From: Mesorhizobium sp.
GTDB taxonomy: Bacteria > Pseudomonadota > Alphaproteobacteria > Rhizobiales > Rhizobiaceae
Assembly: GCF_023954305.1 (NCBI RefSeq)
Contig: NZ_JAMLIG010000001.1
Coordinates: 744,001-808,000, forward strand
Direction: 5' to 3'
Length of the DNA stretch: 64,000 nucleotides
Shown here: positions 36,034-46,138 of the stretch, in pieces
How positions within the stretch are numbered: the first letter of the stretch is position 1
Layout of the letters: every line of letters starts with the position of its first letter
Notes under the pieces: model-generated
Databases searched by the model: none
What the model was told of the DNA's origin: nothing
What the model saw: the letters and a program-made list of their open reading frames with translations, nothing else
Made by a program: the position numbers and the translations under genes

Positions 36034-38109
36034 ATGGACGACAGGATTCAGATTGAGGGATCTTCGCGCCTGACGCGGCAGATGAAGATCACCTACTGGA
36101 TCGCCCTCGCCCTCATCGCTTCGATGGCAACAGCTTCCTACTGGCTTCTCGACCGCAGGCTTTCCGAGCACCGGCACGACCGCGAGCTGCTGACCACCGT
36201 CGCGGGTCAGGGGACGCTGTCGCAGCGCATCGTCTTCCTCGCCAATCAGGTGAAGCTGTCGCCGCCGGAGGTGCGGGGGGACATGCTCGCCGCGCTGCGC
36301 GCCGCCATCTCGGAGTTCGAACGCGGCTACGACAGGCTGCTCACCCTGTCGGGGGCCGAAGATCCGTCGACCCCGAGCCGCGACCGCGCGATCTTCGAAC
36401 AGGTCCTGTTCGAACAGCCGTACCATCTCGACCATTTCACCACAGAGCTCGCCGCCCGTGCCCGCCGCTTCGTCTCGGCCAGCGAACAGGAAGGCGGTCT
36501 GGACGTCGAAGCTTCCGGCTATTCGTCTCAGTTCGAGCTTGGTCATCTCGACGCGACCGTGGCGAACACGACGCTTCGCGCCTATACGGAGCTGCGCGAG
36601 CGTCTCGACGCGCTCATCACCACGCGCCTCGGCGACATGCTGACCGTGCACCGGACATTGTTCTTCCTGACGATCGGCCTCTTGATCGCCGTCGCAATTT
36701 TCATCTTCCGCCCGATGGCAAATGCGATCGGCCGCAAGACCAGCGAGCTGGTCGAGGCGCGCAATTCGATGGCCTTCCTCGCCGCCCATGACGGGCTGAC
36801 CGGCCTTCACAACCGCGCCTTCCTGATCGATCATTTCGACACCCAGATCAGCGGCGCCAAGCGGCGGGGCGAACGGATCGCGGTGCTGCAGCTCGACCTC
36901 GACGGCTTCAAGCAGATCAACGACACGGTCGGCCACGCCGCCGGCGATTTCGTGCTGGCGACGACCGCCCGGCGTATGCGCGAAGCCTCGCGTGCCTCCG
37001 ACATGTGCGTGCGGCTCGGCGGCGACGAATTCGTCATCGTGCTCAACGGCGCCGGCCAGACCGAGGACATCGGCATGGTCGCCAAGCGGGTGCTCGACCG
37101 GCTCAGCGAACCGATGGACTTCGAGGGCGTCACGATCCAGTGCGCGGCGAGCGCCGGCATCGCGGTCTATCCGGTCGATGCGGACAATGCGAGCGACCTG
37201 CTCGTCCATGCCGATCTTGCCCTCTACAATGCCAAGAAGCTCGCGACGGGCTCCTTCTGCTTCTTCTCGGACGAGCTCCGGCGCGAACTCGAATACCGCA
37301 AGTCGCTCGAGCGCGACATGCGCACCGCGATCGCCGAGCGTTCCTTCGAGGTCTACTTCCAGCCGCAGGTCTCGCTGGTCACCGGCTCGGTCGCCGGCGT
37401 CGAAGCACTGGTGCGCTGGGCGCATGCGGAACGCGGCATGATCTCGCCGGGCGAATTCCTTCCGATCGCAGAGAAGACCGGGCTCATGGCCGATATCGGC
37501 CGGATCGTCATGGAAAAGGCGATCGAGGCCGCCGCCGAATGGCACCACAACGGCATCCAGTTCGGCCGCCTCGCCGTGAACGCATCGGGCTCCGAGCTTC
37601 GCGAACCGGACTTCGCCCGTTTCCTGTTCGCCACGCTCGAACGGTTCGGCCTTCCGCCGCAGAAGCTGTCGCTGGAAATCGTCGAATCCGTCATCCTGGA
37701 CGACGAGAGGACCGGAATTGCCGGCAAGCTCAGGCTCATCCGCGCCGCGGGCGTGCATCTGGAACTCGACGATTTCGGCACCGGCTACGCCTCGCTCAGC
37801 CACGTCAATCCGAATGAGATCGACCGGCTCAAGATCGACCGGCGCTTCGTGCAGAAGATCAACACCAACGGCGACAACAGCGCGATCGTCAAGGCGATCA
37901 CCGAGCTCGCGCGGGGACTGGGGATCTCGATCATCGCCGAAGGCGCGGAGACCGAGGAGGAACTGTCGTCGCTGCTCAAGATCGGCTGCGAGCAGGTGCA
38001 GGGCTATTCGATCGCCTTCCCGATGCCGGGCGCCAAGGCCCGCGACTGGCTCGCCCAGCGCTCCCCCAAAAAGCCGGTGCTGAGGTTGGCCAAGAGCGAC
38101 GTGGCGTAG
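36034..38109 (+). CDS. Membrane-anchored GGDEF-EAL cyclic di-GMP regulator with PilJ-type sensor
   Basis: A 691-residue protein. An N-terminal anchor (residues 17-38) is followed by a periplasmic sensor containing 'LLTTVAGQGTLSQRIVFLANQV', typical of the PilJ-type chemoreceptor N-terminal domain, and a second membrane segment near 207-224. The GGDEF domain has the active 'GGDEF' (about 328) with the I-site 'RASD' ahead of it. The EAL domain has 'EALVRW' (about 455) and 'DDFGTGY' (about 578). Both enzymatic motifs are intact, so either synthesis or hydrolysis of cyclic di-GMP is possible. Confidence 0.93.
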   Translation: MDDRIQIEGSSRLTRQMKITYWIALALIASMATASYWLLDRRLSEHRHDRELLTTVAGQGTLSQRIVFLANQVKLSPPEVRGDMLAALRAAISEFERGYDRLLTLSGAEDPSTPSRDRAIFEQVLFEQPYHLDHFTTELAARARRFVSASEQEGGLDVEASGYSSQFELGHLDATVANTTLRAYTELRERLDALITTRLGDMLTVHRTLFFLTIGLLIAVAIFIFRPMANAIGRKTSELVEARNSMAFLAAHDGLTGLHNRAFLIDHFDTQISGAKRRGERIAVLQLDLDGFKQINDTVGHAAGDFVLATTARRMREASRASDMCVRLGGDEFVIVLNGAGQTEDIGMVAKRVLDRLSEPMDFEGVTIQCAASAGIAVYPVDADNASDLLVHADLALYNAKKLATGSFCFFSDELRRELEYRKSLERDMRTAIAERSFEVYFQPQVSLVTGSVAGVEALVRWAHAERGMISPGEFLPIAEKTGLMADIGRIVMEKAIEAAAEWHHNGIQFGRLAVNASGSELREPDFARFLFATLERFGLPPQKLSLEIVESVILDDERTGIAGKLRLIRAAGVHLELDDFGTGYASLSHVNPNEIDRLKIDRRFVQKINTNGDNSAIVKAITELARGLGISIIAEGAETEEELSSLLKIGCEQVQGYSIAFPMPGAKARDWLAQRSPKKPVLRLAKSDVA

Positions 38110-38153
38110 CCCATCCTTTGCCTCGCCGGGGCGAATCCCGGTAAGGTGGCGGG

Positions 38154-39977
<1,824 letters not shown>

Positions 39978-40054
39978 GCGCGTGCTACCTTGGCAGGGCG
40001 GCTTGACCTCCCGCTCGAAGTGTGGCCGATGAAGCCCCGCATGAACGAGCAACC

Positions 40055-40285
40055 ATGAACCGTTTTGAAGGCCCCGGCGCGAAAGAAGCGCGCATCCGCT
40101 ATCTCGACGGCGACTTCCAGGTCGCCAGTCCCGGCTCGTTCGTGCGTTGCGCGGTGACCGGCGAGTCGATCCCGCTCGACGAGCTGAAATACTGGAGCGT
40201 GGCCCGCCAGGAGGCCTATCTCAATGCCGCGATCTCGCTCAAGCGCGAGATCGACATGAATCCGGGCCTGCGAAAGCGCGGCTGA
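40055..40285 (+). CDS. DUF2093 small protein
   Basis: A 76-residue protein with the DUF2093 pattern: 'ARIRYLDGDFQVASPGSFVRCAVTGESIPLDELKYWSV' in overlapping pieces and 'RQEAYLNAAISLKREI'. The 'RCAVTG..I..DELKYWSV' section looks like a small zinc-ribbon-like or turn-rich fold, but only one cysteine is present here. Function unknown. The ATG at 40055 is preferred over the GTG at 40022. It lies between mutL and the convergent lpxK; only eight bases separate the stops. Confidence 0.8.
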   Translation: MNRFEGPGAKEARIRYLDGDFQVASPGSFVRCAVTGESIPLDELKYWSVARQEAYLNAAISLKREIDMNPGLRKRG

Positions 40286-40292
40286 GGCTGCG

Positions 40293-41306
40293 TTACCGTT
40301 CGAACGCGGCGAGCGTGTCGCGGACGATCCGCTCGGGCACGTCCGGCAGCTCGAATTCCACGTCGATCTCTATCACCGCCAGCCGTTCCAGGAGGCGCGC
40401 GGCGACATCCGAGGCGCGGCGCAGCCGCACAGCATCCTTCGCCGTTGTAACCAGATCCACGCCGAGCGCGTCGGCCTGGCCGATGAGGTCGGCGAGGTTC
40501 TCGTCGGTATAGTAGTGATGGTCGGGAAACGGCCGCGTCGCGGCGATCTTTCCGCCCGCCTCAACCACGGTTCGGAAGAATTTGTCCGGATCGCCTATGC
40601 CGGCGAATGCAAGGAAGGATCGTCCCTCGACCCCGCTGCCCGGGCGCGGACGGGCCACGGCGTCGTAGGTCGGCAGCGCCGCGCGCGCGGCGAGGCGAAC
40701 GACCGGATCGGCGGCGTCGCCCCTGCCCATGCGGATGACGGCGTCGGCATGGCGCAGCTGATCGACCAGCGGCGCCCGCAGCGGGCCGCCGGGGATGATG
40801 CGGCCGTTGCCGAGCCCTCGCTGCGCGTCGACGACCAGGACGGCGTAGTCGAAGTGGATACGGGCACTCTGAAAGCCATCGTCCATGATCAGGAAATCGC
40901 AGCCTTCCGCGATCAGCATCCTGGCACCCGCGGCGCGATTGGGCGTCACGGCGGTCGGCGCCTCAGCGGCGAGCAGAAGGGGCTCGTCACCGGTCGATTT
41001 GGCGCTGTCATGATGGGGATCGACCAAGTGCGGCTTGCCCAGGCTGCCGCCATGGCCGCGCGACAGGAAACCGGGCTCCAGCCCCATGCGCCGCGCCTGC
41101 CGGGCGAGCGCGATGGCCAGCGGGGTCTTGCCCGCCCCGCCGACGGTCGGGTTGCCGACGCACAGCACCGGCGTCCCGGTGCGCTCGCGGCGTGCAGTCC
41201 GCATCCGCCGCGCGGCGGCCAGGCCGTAGATCGAGGAAACCGGCCACAGCAGCGCCGATCTCCAGTCGGGCCGGTTCCACCAGAAGGGCGGCGCCTCGCT
41301 TGCCAT
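40293..41306 (-). CDS. lpxK: Tetraacyldisaccharide 4'-kinase
   Basis: A 337-residue inner-membrane-associated kinase that phosphorylates the lipid A disaccharide at the 4' position. The N-terminal 'FWWNRPDW' is typical, the Walker A is in 'VGNPTVGGAGKTPLAIALA' and the conserved 'DDGFQSARIHFD' follows, with the C-terminal 'TTAKDAVRLRR' region. It is the last gene of the minus-strand lipid A series after waaA, with 12 bases between them. Confidence 0.96.
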   Translation of the reverse strand: MASEAPPFWWNRPDWRSALLWPVSSIYGLAAARRMRTARRERTGTPVLCVGNPTVGGAGKTPLAIALARQARRMGLEPGFLSRGHGGSLGKPHLVDPHHDSAKSTGDEPLLLAAEAPTAVTPNRAAGARMLIAEGCDFLIMDDGFQSARIHFDYAVLVVDAQRGLGNGRIIPGGPLRAPLVDQLRHADAVIRMGRGDAADPVVRLAARAALPTYDAVARPRPGSGVEGRSFLAFAGIGDPDKFFRTVVEAGGKIAATRPFPDHHYYTDENLADLIGQADALGVDLVTTAKDAVRLRRASDVAARLLERLAVIEIDVEFELPDVPERIVRDTLAAFER

Positions 41307-41318
41307 CAGCGCAGTGTC

Positions 41319-42644
41319 CTACCTCGGCCTGCGGCCGTTTGCCTGTTCGAGGCGGGCCTTCACGATCAGCGGCTGGACGTAGGGTTCCAGCGCCTTGAGC
41401 GTCTGATTGAGTGCGCCGCGCATCTCCTCCACGGTCTGGCGGCCGGCGGCGATCATCTCGCGGCGCTTGGCCGGGTTGCCAAGCAGGTAGTTCACCGCCC
41501 CGGCCAGCATGTCGGCATCGCGGACGAGCCGCGCACCGCCGTTGTCGACCAACTTCTGGTAGGCATCGCGGAAATTCTGGACGTTGCGGCCGGCTAGAAC
41601 GGCCGTGTCGAGCAGCGCCGGCTCCAGCGGATTCTGGCCGCCCTGCGCTGTCAGCGAGCGGCCGACGAAGGCGATCTCGGTCAGGCGGAGATAGAGGCCC
41701 ATCTCGCCGATCGTGTCGCCGAGGAGGATGTCCGTGTCGGCGTTGATCCGGTCGTCGCGGCTTCGGCGCGCGACCTTCAGCCCGGTCGCCGCGAATTCCG
41801 CCTCCAGGGCGTCGGCGCGCTTGGGATGGCGCGGAACGATGATCGTGAGGATGTTCGGATGCCGCTGCCTGAGCAGGCGGTGGACAGAGGCAGCCACCTG
41901 CTCCTCGCCGTCATGAGTCGATACCGCCGCCCATGTCCGGCGCGGGCCGATCTGGCCGACGAGGGCGGCGAGTGCCGCCTCGTTCGCCGGCAGCGGTTCG
42001 GTATCGCCCTTGAGATTGCCGGAGACGGTGACCGGCCGCGCGCCAAGGGTGCGGAAACGCTCGCCATCGACCTCGGATTGGGCGATGACATGCGAGAGGT
42101 TCTCGAACAGGGCCTCGGCAATATAAGCGCGCTTCTTCCAGGATTCGAAGGAGCGATCGGACATTCGGCCGTTGACGAGGATCTGCGGAATGCGGCGCGA
42201 ACCGAGTTCGAGAATGGTCATCGGCCAGATCTCGGATTCGGCGATGATTGCCAGGTCCGGCGTCCAATGGGTGAGAAACCGGTTGAGTGCGGGTTTCAGG
42301 TCCAGCGGCACATATTGATGAATCACGCCCTGGCTGAAGCGGTCGCGTACGATCGCCGCCGAGGTGACGGTGCCGGTTGTCAGCACGACGTTGATGCCGA
42401 GGCCCAGGATCCGTTCCACCAGCGGCGCCACGGCCAGCGTCTCGCCAACGCTGGCGGCATGAAACCAGACCAGCGGCCCGACCGGGCGCGCAGTCCCGGG
42501 AAATCCGTAGCGTTCCCGCCGCCGGCTGCGCTCCTCCTTGCCCCTGCTGGTGCGCCAGGCGATGTAGCCGCCGACCAGCGGATAGGCGGCTGCGCCCGCC
42601 CATCGGTAGGTCGTCAGTAGCGCGCGGGCCCAGCGTTCGCTCAT
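41319..42644 (-). CDS. waaA: 3-deoxy-D-manno-octulosonic acid (Kdo) transferase
   Basis: A 441-residue GT30 glycosyltransferase that adds Kdo to lipid IVA. It shows the conserved N-terminal 'WFHAASVGETLAVAPL', 'LVWFHAASVGE' with the catalytic-region glutamate, 'IAESEIWPMT', and 'GHQNPLEP'-like C-terminal 'AQGGQNPLEPA'. An N-terminal membrane anchor is predicted. The ATG at 42644 overlaps the acyltransferase stop by four bases, so both are translated together. Confidence 0.95.
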   Translation of the reverse strand: MSERWARALLTTYRWAGAAAYPLVGGYIAWRTSRGKEERSRRRERYGFPGTARPVGPLVWFHAASVGETLAVAPLVERILGLGINVVLTTGTVTSAAIVRDRFSQGVIHQYVPLDLKPALNRFLTHWTPDLAIIAESEIWPMTILELGSRRIPQILVNGRMSDRSFESWKKRAYIAEALFENLSHVIAQSEVDGERFRTLGARPVTVSGNLKGDTEPLPANEAALAALVGQIGPRRTWAAVSTHDGEEQVAASVHRLLRQRHPNILTIIVPRHPKRADALEAEFAATGLKVARRSRDDRINADTDILLGDTIGEMGLYLRLTEIAFVGRSLTAQGGQNPLEPALLDTAVLAGRNVQNFRDAYQKLVDNGGARLVRDADMLAGAVNYLLGNPAKRREMIAAGRQTVEEMRGALNQTLKALEPYVQPLIVKARLEQANGRRPR

Positions 42645-43423
42645 GACCGGCCGTCCGCGAGCCGGTAGGCGCGGGCCGTCGCCTCGTTGAGCGCTTCGGT
42701 GACCCGCCTGCGGTAGTCCTCCAACTCGCTTTCGGTCGCGTCTTTCGGCACCTGGATCGGCTCGGTCGCGGCAACGCCGCAACGCCCGAAGGGAAGATTG
42801 ATCGTCGTCTTGTCCCAGCTCTTCTCGATCACCTTGCGGCGGCTGGTGGCGAAGGCGACGCCGACGATCGGCCGGCCGGATATCCGCGAGAGGGTGATGA
42901 TGCCCATTCCCGCTTCGCGCGGGGTGCCATGCGGGATGTCTGCGATCATGCAGACCGACCTGCCCTGGTCGAGCGCCTTTTTCAGGGCAATGAGCGCCCT
43001 CGCTCCGCCTTTTTCGAGCGAATGCTCGCCTTCACGGCCGCCCGAGCCGCGAATCGGTTCGAGGCCGAGCCGGCTCGCCGCCAATGCGTTCAGCTCGGCG
43101 TCGGCGCTGCGCGAGAACATCGCCGGGAACCGCTGGCCTTTCGGCGTATAGGCCGGAGCCAGAAGATGCTGACCGTGCCACAGCGCGTAGATATACTTGA
43201 AGTCTTTGCCCAGAAACGTCTCGAACGGATCGGAACCCTCAGCGATCGGGTTTGTGGCCTTGACCAGCCGCAAACCGTTGGCGAGCAGCGATGCCAGCAG
43301 GTTCTTCACGACCCTCGAGTCTGCCAGCGGCTTGCGGATGCGGCGCCAGGCACGTCCGAGCGGACCGCGTTTGCGTACCGGGCGGGGCGCCTCGTCCTCC
43401 GCAGGCATTTCTCGAACGCTCAC
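42641..43423 (-). CDS. Lysophospholipid acyltransferase-family (DUF374) protein
   Basis: A 260-residue DUF374/LPLAT protein. Visible features are 'YIYALWHGQHLLAPAY' (an acyltransferase-like His region), 'MFSRSADAELNALAA', 'RGSGGREGEHSLEKGGARALI', and 'DIPHGTPREAGMGIITLSRISGRP'. It is often encoded next to waaA, which suggests a role in envelope lipid or lipid A acylation; the exact acceptor is unknown. Confidence 0.85.
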   Translation of the reverse strand: MSVREMPAEDEAPRPVRKRGPLGRAWRRIRKPLADSRVVKNLLASLLANGLRLVKATNPIAEGSDPFETFLGKDFKYIYALWHGQHLLAPAYTPKGQRFPAMFSRSADAELNALAASRLGLEPIRGSGGREGEHSLEKGGARALIALKKALDQGRSVCMIADIPHGTPREAGMGIITLSRISGRPIVGVAFATSRRKVIEKSWDKTTINLPFGRCGVAATEPIQVPKDATESELEDYRRRVTEALNEATARAYRLADGRS

Positions 43424-43426
43424 CGG

Positions 43427-43678
43427 TCAGTGCCCGCCCGCCGTCTTCGAATCGGGATCGAGGAGCCGATGCAGGTGGACGATGAAATAGCGCATGTGGG
43501 CGTTGTCGACGCTGGCCTGCGCCTTGGCCCGCCAGGCGAGTTCAGCCGATTTGTAGTCGGGGAAGATGCCGACGATGTCGAGACCTTCGAGGTCGCGAAA
43601 CTCCACGCCCTTCAAGGACTTGAGCTCGCCGCCGAAGACCAGATGCAGCAATTGCTTCTTTTCCCCGTCGACCGACAT
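43427..43678 (-). CDS. DUF4170 small protein
   Basis: An 83-residue soluble protein: 'LLHLVFGGELKSLKGVEF', 'LEGLDIVGIFPDYKSAELAWRAKAQ', and 'AHMRYFIVHLHRLLDP' match DUF4170. Function unknown. It sits three bases upstream of the LPLAT gene and looks to be part of the same transcript. The consistent linkage to Kdo/lipid A genes is the best clue to its function. Confidence 0.8.
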   Translation of the reverse strand: MSVDGEKKQLLHLVFGGELKSLKGVEFRDLEGLDIVGIFPDYKSAELAWRAKAQASVDNAHMRYFIVHLHRLLDPDSKTAGGH

Positions 43679-43728
43679 CGCACACTCCTAAAACGTTCGT
43701 TCCGACCGCCGCGCATGGCGCGGCGAAA

Positions 43729-44529
43729 TCAGGCATCCTGGCGGATCAGAATATCCGAGAGCCTGTCTAGTAGATAAGGACCGCCCGCGACAAGCGAGCC
43801 GTGCCGGGGATCGATCCCGCCGTAGCTCGGCGACTGGCCGCCGCGCGAAAGGATACCGCCCCCCGCTTCGGACAGGACCAGGTCCGCCGCCGCGAGATCC
43901 CAGTCGTGCGACTTGGGCTTGACGAAGGTGGCATCAATGCGGCCGGCCGCCACCATCGCCACGCGGTAGGCGAGCGAGGGAATGTACGGCACCGTGCGCA
44001 GCGCGGGGAATTGCGCCCGGGCGGCGTCGACCATCGGCTTGGGGCCGGCGATCGCGGGCGAAGGCCCAGGCTCCCCCAAGGCCAGCCGGCGGCCGTCGAG
44101 ATAGGATCCACCGCCGAGCGCCGCCGAATAGAATTCGCCGATCGCGGGGCAGGCGAGAACGCCGACAAGCGGACGTCCGGCTTCGACGACGGCTATGCTG
44201 ACGCACCAGGTCTGGCGATTGTCGATGAAGGCCCGGGTGCCATCGATCGGATCGACGACGAAGAGCCGCTGCGTCAGCAGCCGGTCCGGCGTGTCGAGCG
44301 TCTCCTCCGACAGCCAGCCATAGGCCGGCCTCGCCTTGCGCAGGGTTTCCCTCAAAAAGCTGTCGACGGCGATGTCCGCCTGGGTCACCGGCGAATCGCC
44401 CGGCTTCATGCGGATGTCGTGCTTGCGGCCGAAATGGCGCAGCGCGATCTCGCCGCCGGCGCGGGCCGCTTCGGCGATCAGCTCGAGATCGGCCTCCAGG
44501 CCGGCGGGAATCGCGTCAGCTGCCGGCAA
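43729..44529 (-). CDS. Inositol-monophosphatase-family phosphatase, CysQ-like
   Basis: A 266-residue FIG-superfamily magnesium-dependent phosphatase. Metal-binding residues are visible: Glu75 ('WLSEETLD'), Asp93 and Asp96 in 'DPIDGTRAFIDN', and the C-terminal Asp in 'HDWDLAAADLVLSEAGG'. It could hydrolyse inositol monophosphate, 3'(2'),5'-bisphosphate nucleotide (CysQ) or a related sugar phosphate; its place in an envelope series could point to a polyol or Kdo-linked phosphate, but that is unproven. The start overlaps the pmbA stop by 14 bases. Confidence 0.85.
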   Translation of the reverse strand: MPAADAIPAGLEADLELIAEAARAGGEIALRHFGRKHDIRMKPGDSPVTQADIAVDSFLRETLRKARPAYGWLSEETLDTPDRLLTQRLFVVDPIDGTRAFIDNRQTWCVSIAVVEAGRPLVGVLACPAIGEFYSAALGGGSYLDGRRLALGEPGPSPAIAGPKPMVDAARAQFPALRTVPYIPSLAYRVAMVAAGRIDATFVKPKSHDWDLAAADLVLSEAGGGILSRGGQSPSYGGIDPRHGSLVAGGPYLLDRLSDILIRQDA

Positions 44530-45859
44530 GTGTCATCCCTTCGACCAGCAGGGTGGGTGCGGCGGTGCCGAAATTGCGGTCGAGATCGTTCGCCGGAACC
44601 AGAGCCAGGAACATGTCCTTCAGGTTGGAGGCGATCGTCACCTCGGAAACCGGGAAAGCAAGCTCGCCGTTCTCGATCCAGAAGCCGGAGGCGCCGCGGC
44701 TGTATTCGCCCGTCACCATGTTGACCCCCTGGCCGAACACCTCGGTGACGTAGAAACCCGACTTGAGGGCGGCGATCATCTCCTGCGGCGAGACGGTGCC
44801 CGGCTCGATCGCCAGGTTGGTCGAGGTAGGCGAGACGGAAGAACCCGAGCGCGCGCCGCGTCCATTGGTGACGAGCCCCAGTTCGCTTGCGGCGGAGCTC
44901 GACAGGAACCAGTGTCCCAACACCCCCTTGTCGACCATCGTCAGCCTCTGCCCGCGCACGCCCTCGCCGTCGAAGGGACGCGAGGCCTGGCCGCGCCGGC
45001 GCAGCGGATCGTCGGTGACGGTGACTGCCGCCGAAGCCACCTGCTTGCCCATCATGTCGCGCAGGAAGCTCGTCTTGCGCGCCACGCTCGCGCCGTTGAT
45101 CGCGCCTGCGAGATGGCCGGCGATGCCGCGCGCGACGCGCGGATCAAAGACCACGGCGACGGTGCCGGTCGCGACCTTGCGGCCGCCGAGGCGGCGCACG
45201 GCGCGCTCGCCCGCGCTCTTGCCGATCGCCGCCGGGTCGTCGAGATCGGCGAAATGCTGACGCGAGGAGAAGTCGTAGTCGCGCTCCATGCCGGTTCCCT
45301 CGCCGGCGATCGCGCTGACCGAGCGCGAGAAGCGCGTCGCGACATAATGGCCGACGAAACCGTGGGAGGTCGCCAGCACCATGCCGCCCAGACCGGCAGA
45401 GGCGCTCGATCCGCCCGAATTGGTGACGCCCTTGACCGAGAGCGCCGCCTGCTCCGCCTCCAGCGCCGCCTCGCGCAGCTGGTCGGCGGAGAGCTCGGTC
45501 GGGTCGAACAGATCGAGGTCGACCATGTCCTTCGCCAGCAGCGCCTCATCGGCCAGACCCTGGTGGGGATCCTCCGGCGACACTTTCGCCATCGCCACCG
45601 CCCGCTCGGCCAGGCTCGCCGGATCGGATGCCGCTGTCGCCGAGACGCTGGCGACGCGCTTGCCGACGAAGACGCGTAGCGAAATGTCGTCGCTCTCCGA
45701 AGCTTCGGTCGATTCCACCTTGCCGAGGCGGACGGTAACGCCTTTCGAACGCGAGCGGACGGCGACCGCGTCGGCCGCATCCGCGCCGGCCCGCTTCGCC
45801 GCCTCGACCAGCGATGCCACGCGTTCGGCGAGTTTCTGGGAATCCGGCGTAACTGTCAT
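44516..45859 (-). CDS. pmbA: TldD/PmbA-family metalloprotease subunit (TldE)
   Basis: A 447-residue protein of the TldD/PmbA family. Sequence features such as 'VRLGKVESTEASESDDISLRVFVGKR', 'GTVAVVFDPRVARGIAGHLAGAINGASVARK' and 'LSSSAASELGLVTNG', 'GEYSRGASGFWIENGELAFPVSEVTIA' (read in pieces) are TldE/PmbA-like. TldD-TldE digests or processes modified peptides and also affects antitoxins; the zinc HExxxH is in TldD, and this partner lacks it. The partner gene is not in the window. Confidence 0.9.
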   Translation of the reverse strand: MTVTPDSQKLAERVASLVEAAKRAGADAADAVAVRSRSKGVTVRLGKVESTEASESDDISLRVFVGKRVASVSATAASDPASLAERAVAMAKVSPEDPHQGLADEALLAKDMVDLDLFDPTELSADQLREAALEAEQAALSVKGVTNSGGSSASAGLGGMVLATSHGFVGHYVATRFSRSVSAIAGEGTGMERDYDFSSRQHFADLDDPAAIGKSAGERAVRRLGGRKVATGTVAVVFDPRVARGIAGHLAGAINGASVARKTSFLRDMMGKQVASAAVTVTDDPLRRRGQASRPFDGEGVRGQRLTMVDKGVLGHWFLSSSAASELGLVTNGRGARSGSSVSPTSTNLAIEPGTVSPQEMIAALKSGFYVTEVFGQGVNMVTGEYSRGASGFWIENGELAFPVSEVTIASNLKDMFLALVPANDLDRNFGTAAPTLLVEGMTLAGS

Positions 45860-46138
45860 GGAGGGGTCCCGCGTATGATGGGCGACGGCATGCGGCCTGC
45901 GTGCCGGTGGGCGAAGCGACGTATCTTCAGGCCTTGATCAGTCCGGCGAAATCGGTCCGGTTGTCCGGCCCCGGCGGCGAACAGTCGCGACCGCTGCCGG
46001 ATTTCCGTCTTCCCGCGCCATTTCGGAAACAGAATTGACTCAATCTGATCTGACATAGCTCCGGACCCCATCTATTGTTCCCTCCGGGGTTCTGCAATGG
46101 GTAGCCGACGCCCGCGCATCAGTTCGAGACCAGACGCC

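Noticed and set aside
35815..37803. 662-codon minus-strand frame opposite the GGDEF-EAL gene
   Set aside because: Composition is a mirror of the sense gene, with no motifs; the sense gene has both active sites.
45860..46138. Small gene in the pmbA-kef gap
   Set aside because: A 71-codon frame exists but has no ribosome-binding site, no motif and no coding-like bias; treated as a divergent promoter region.
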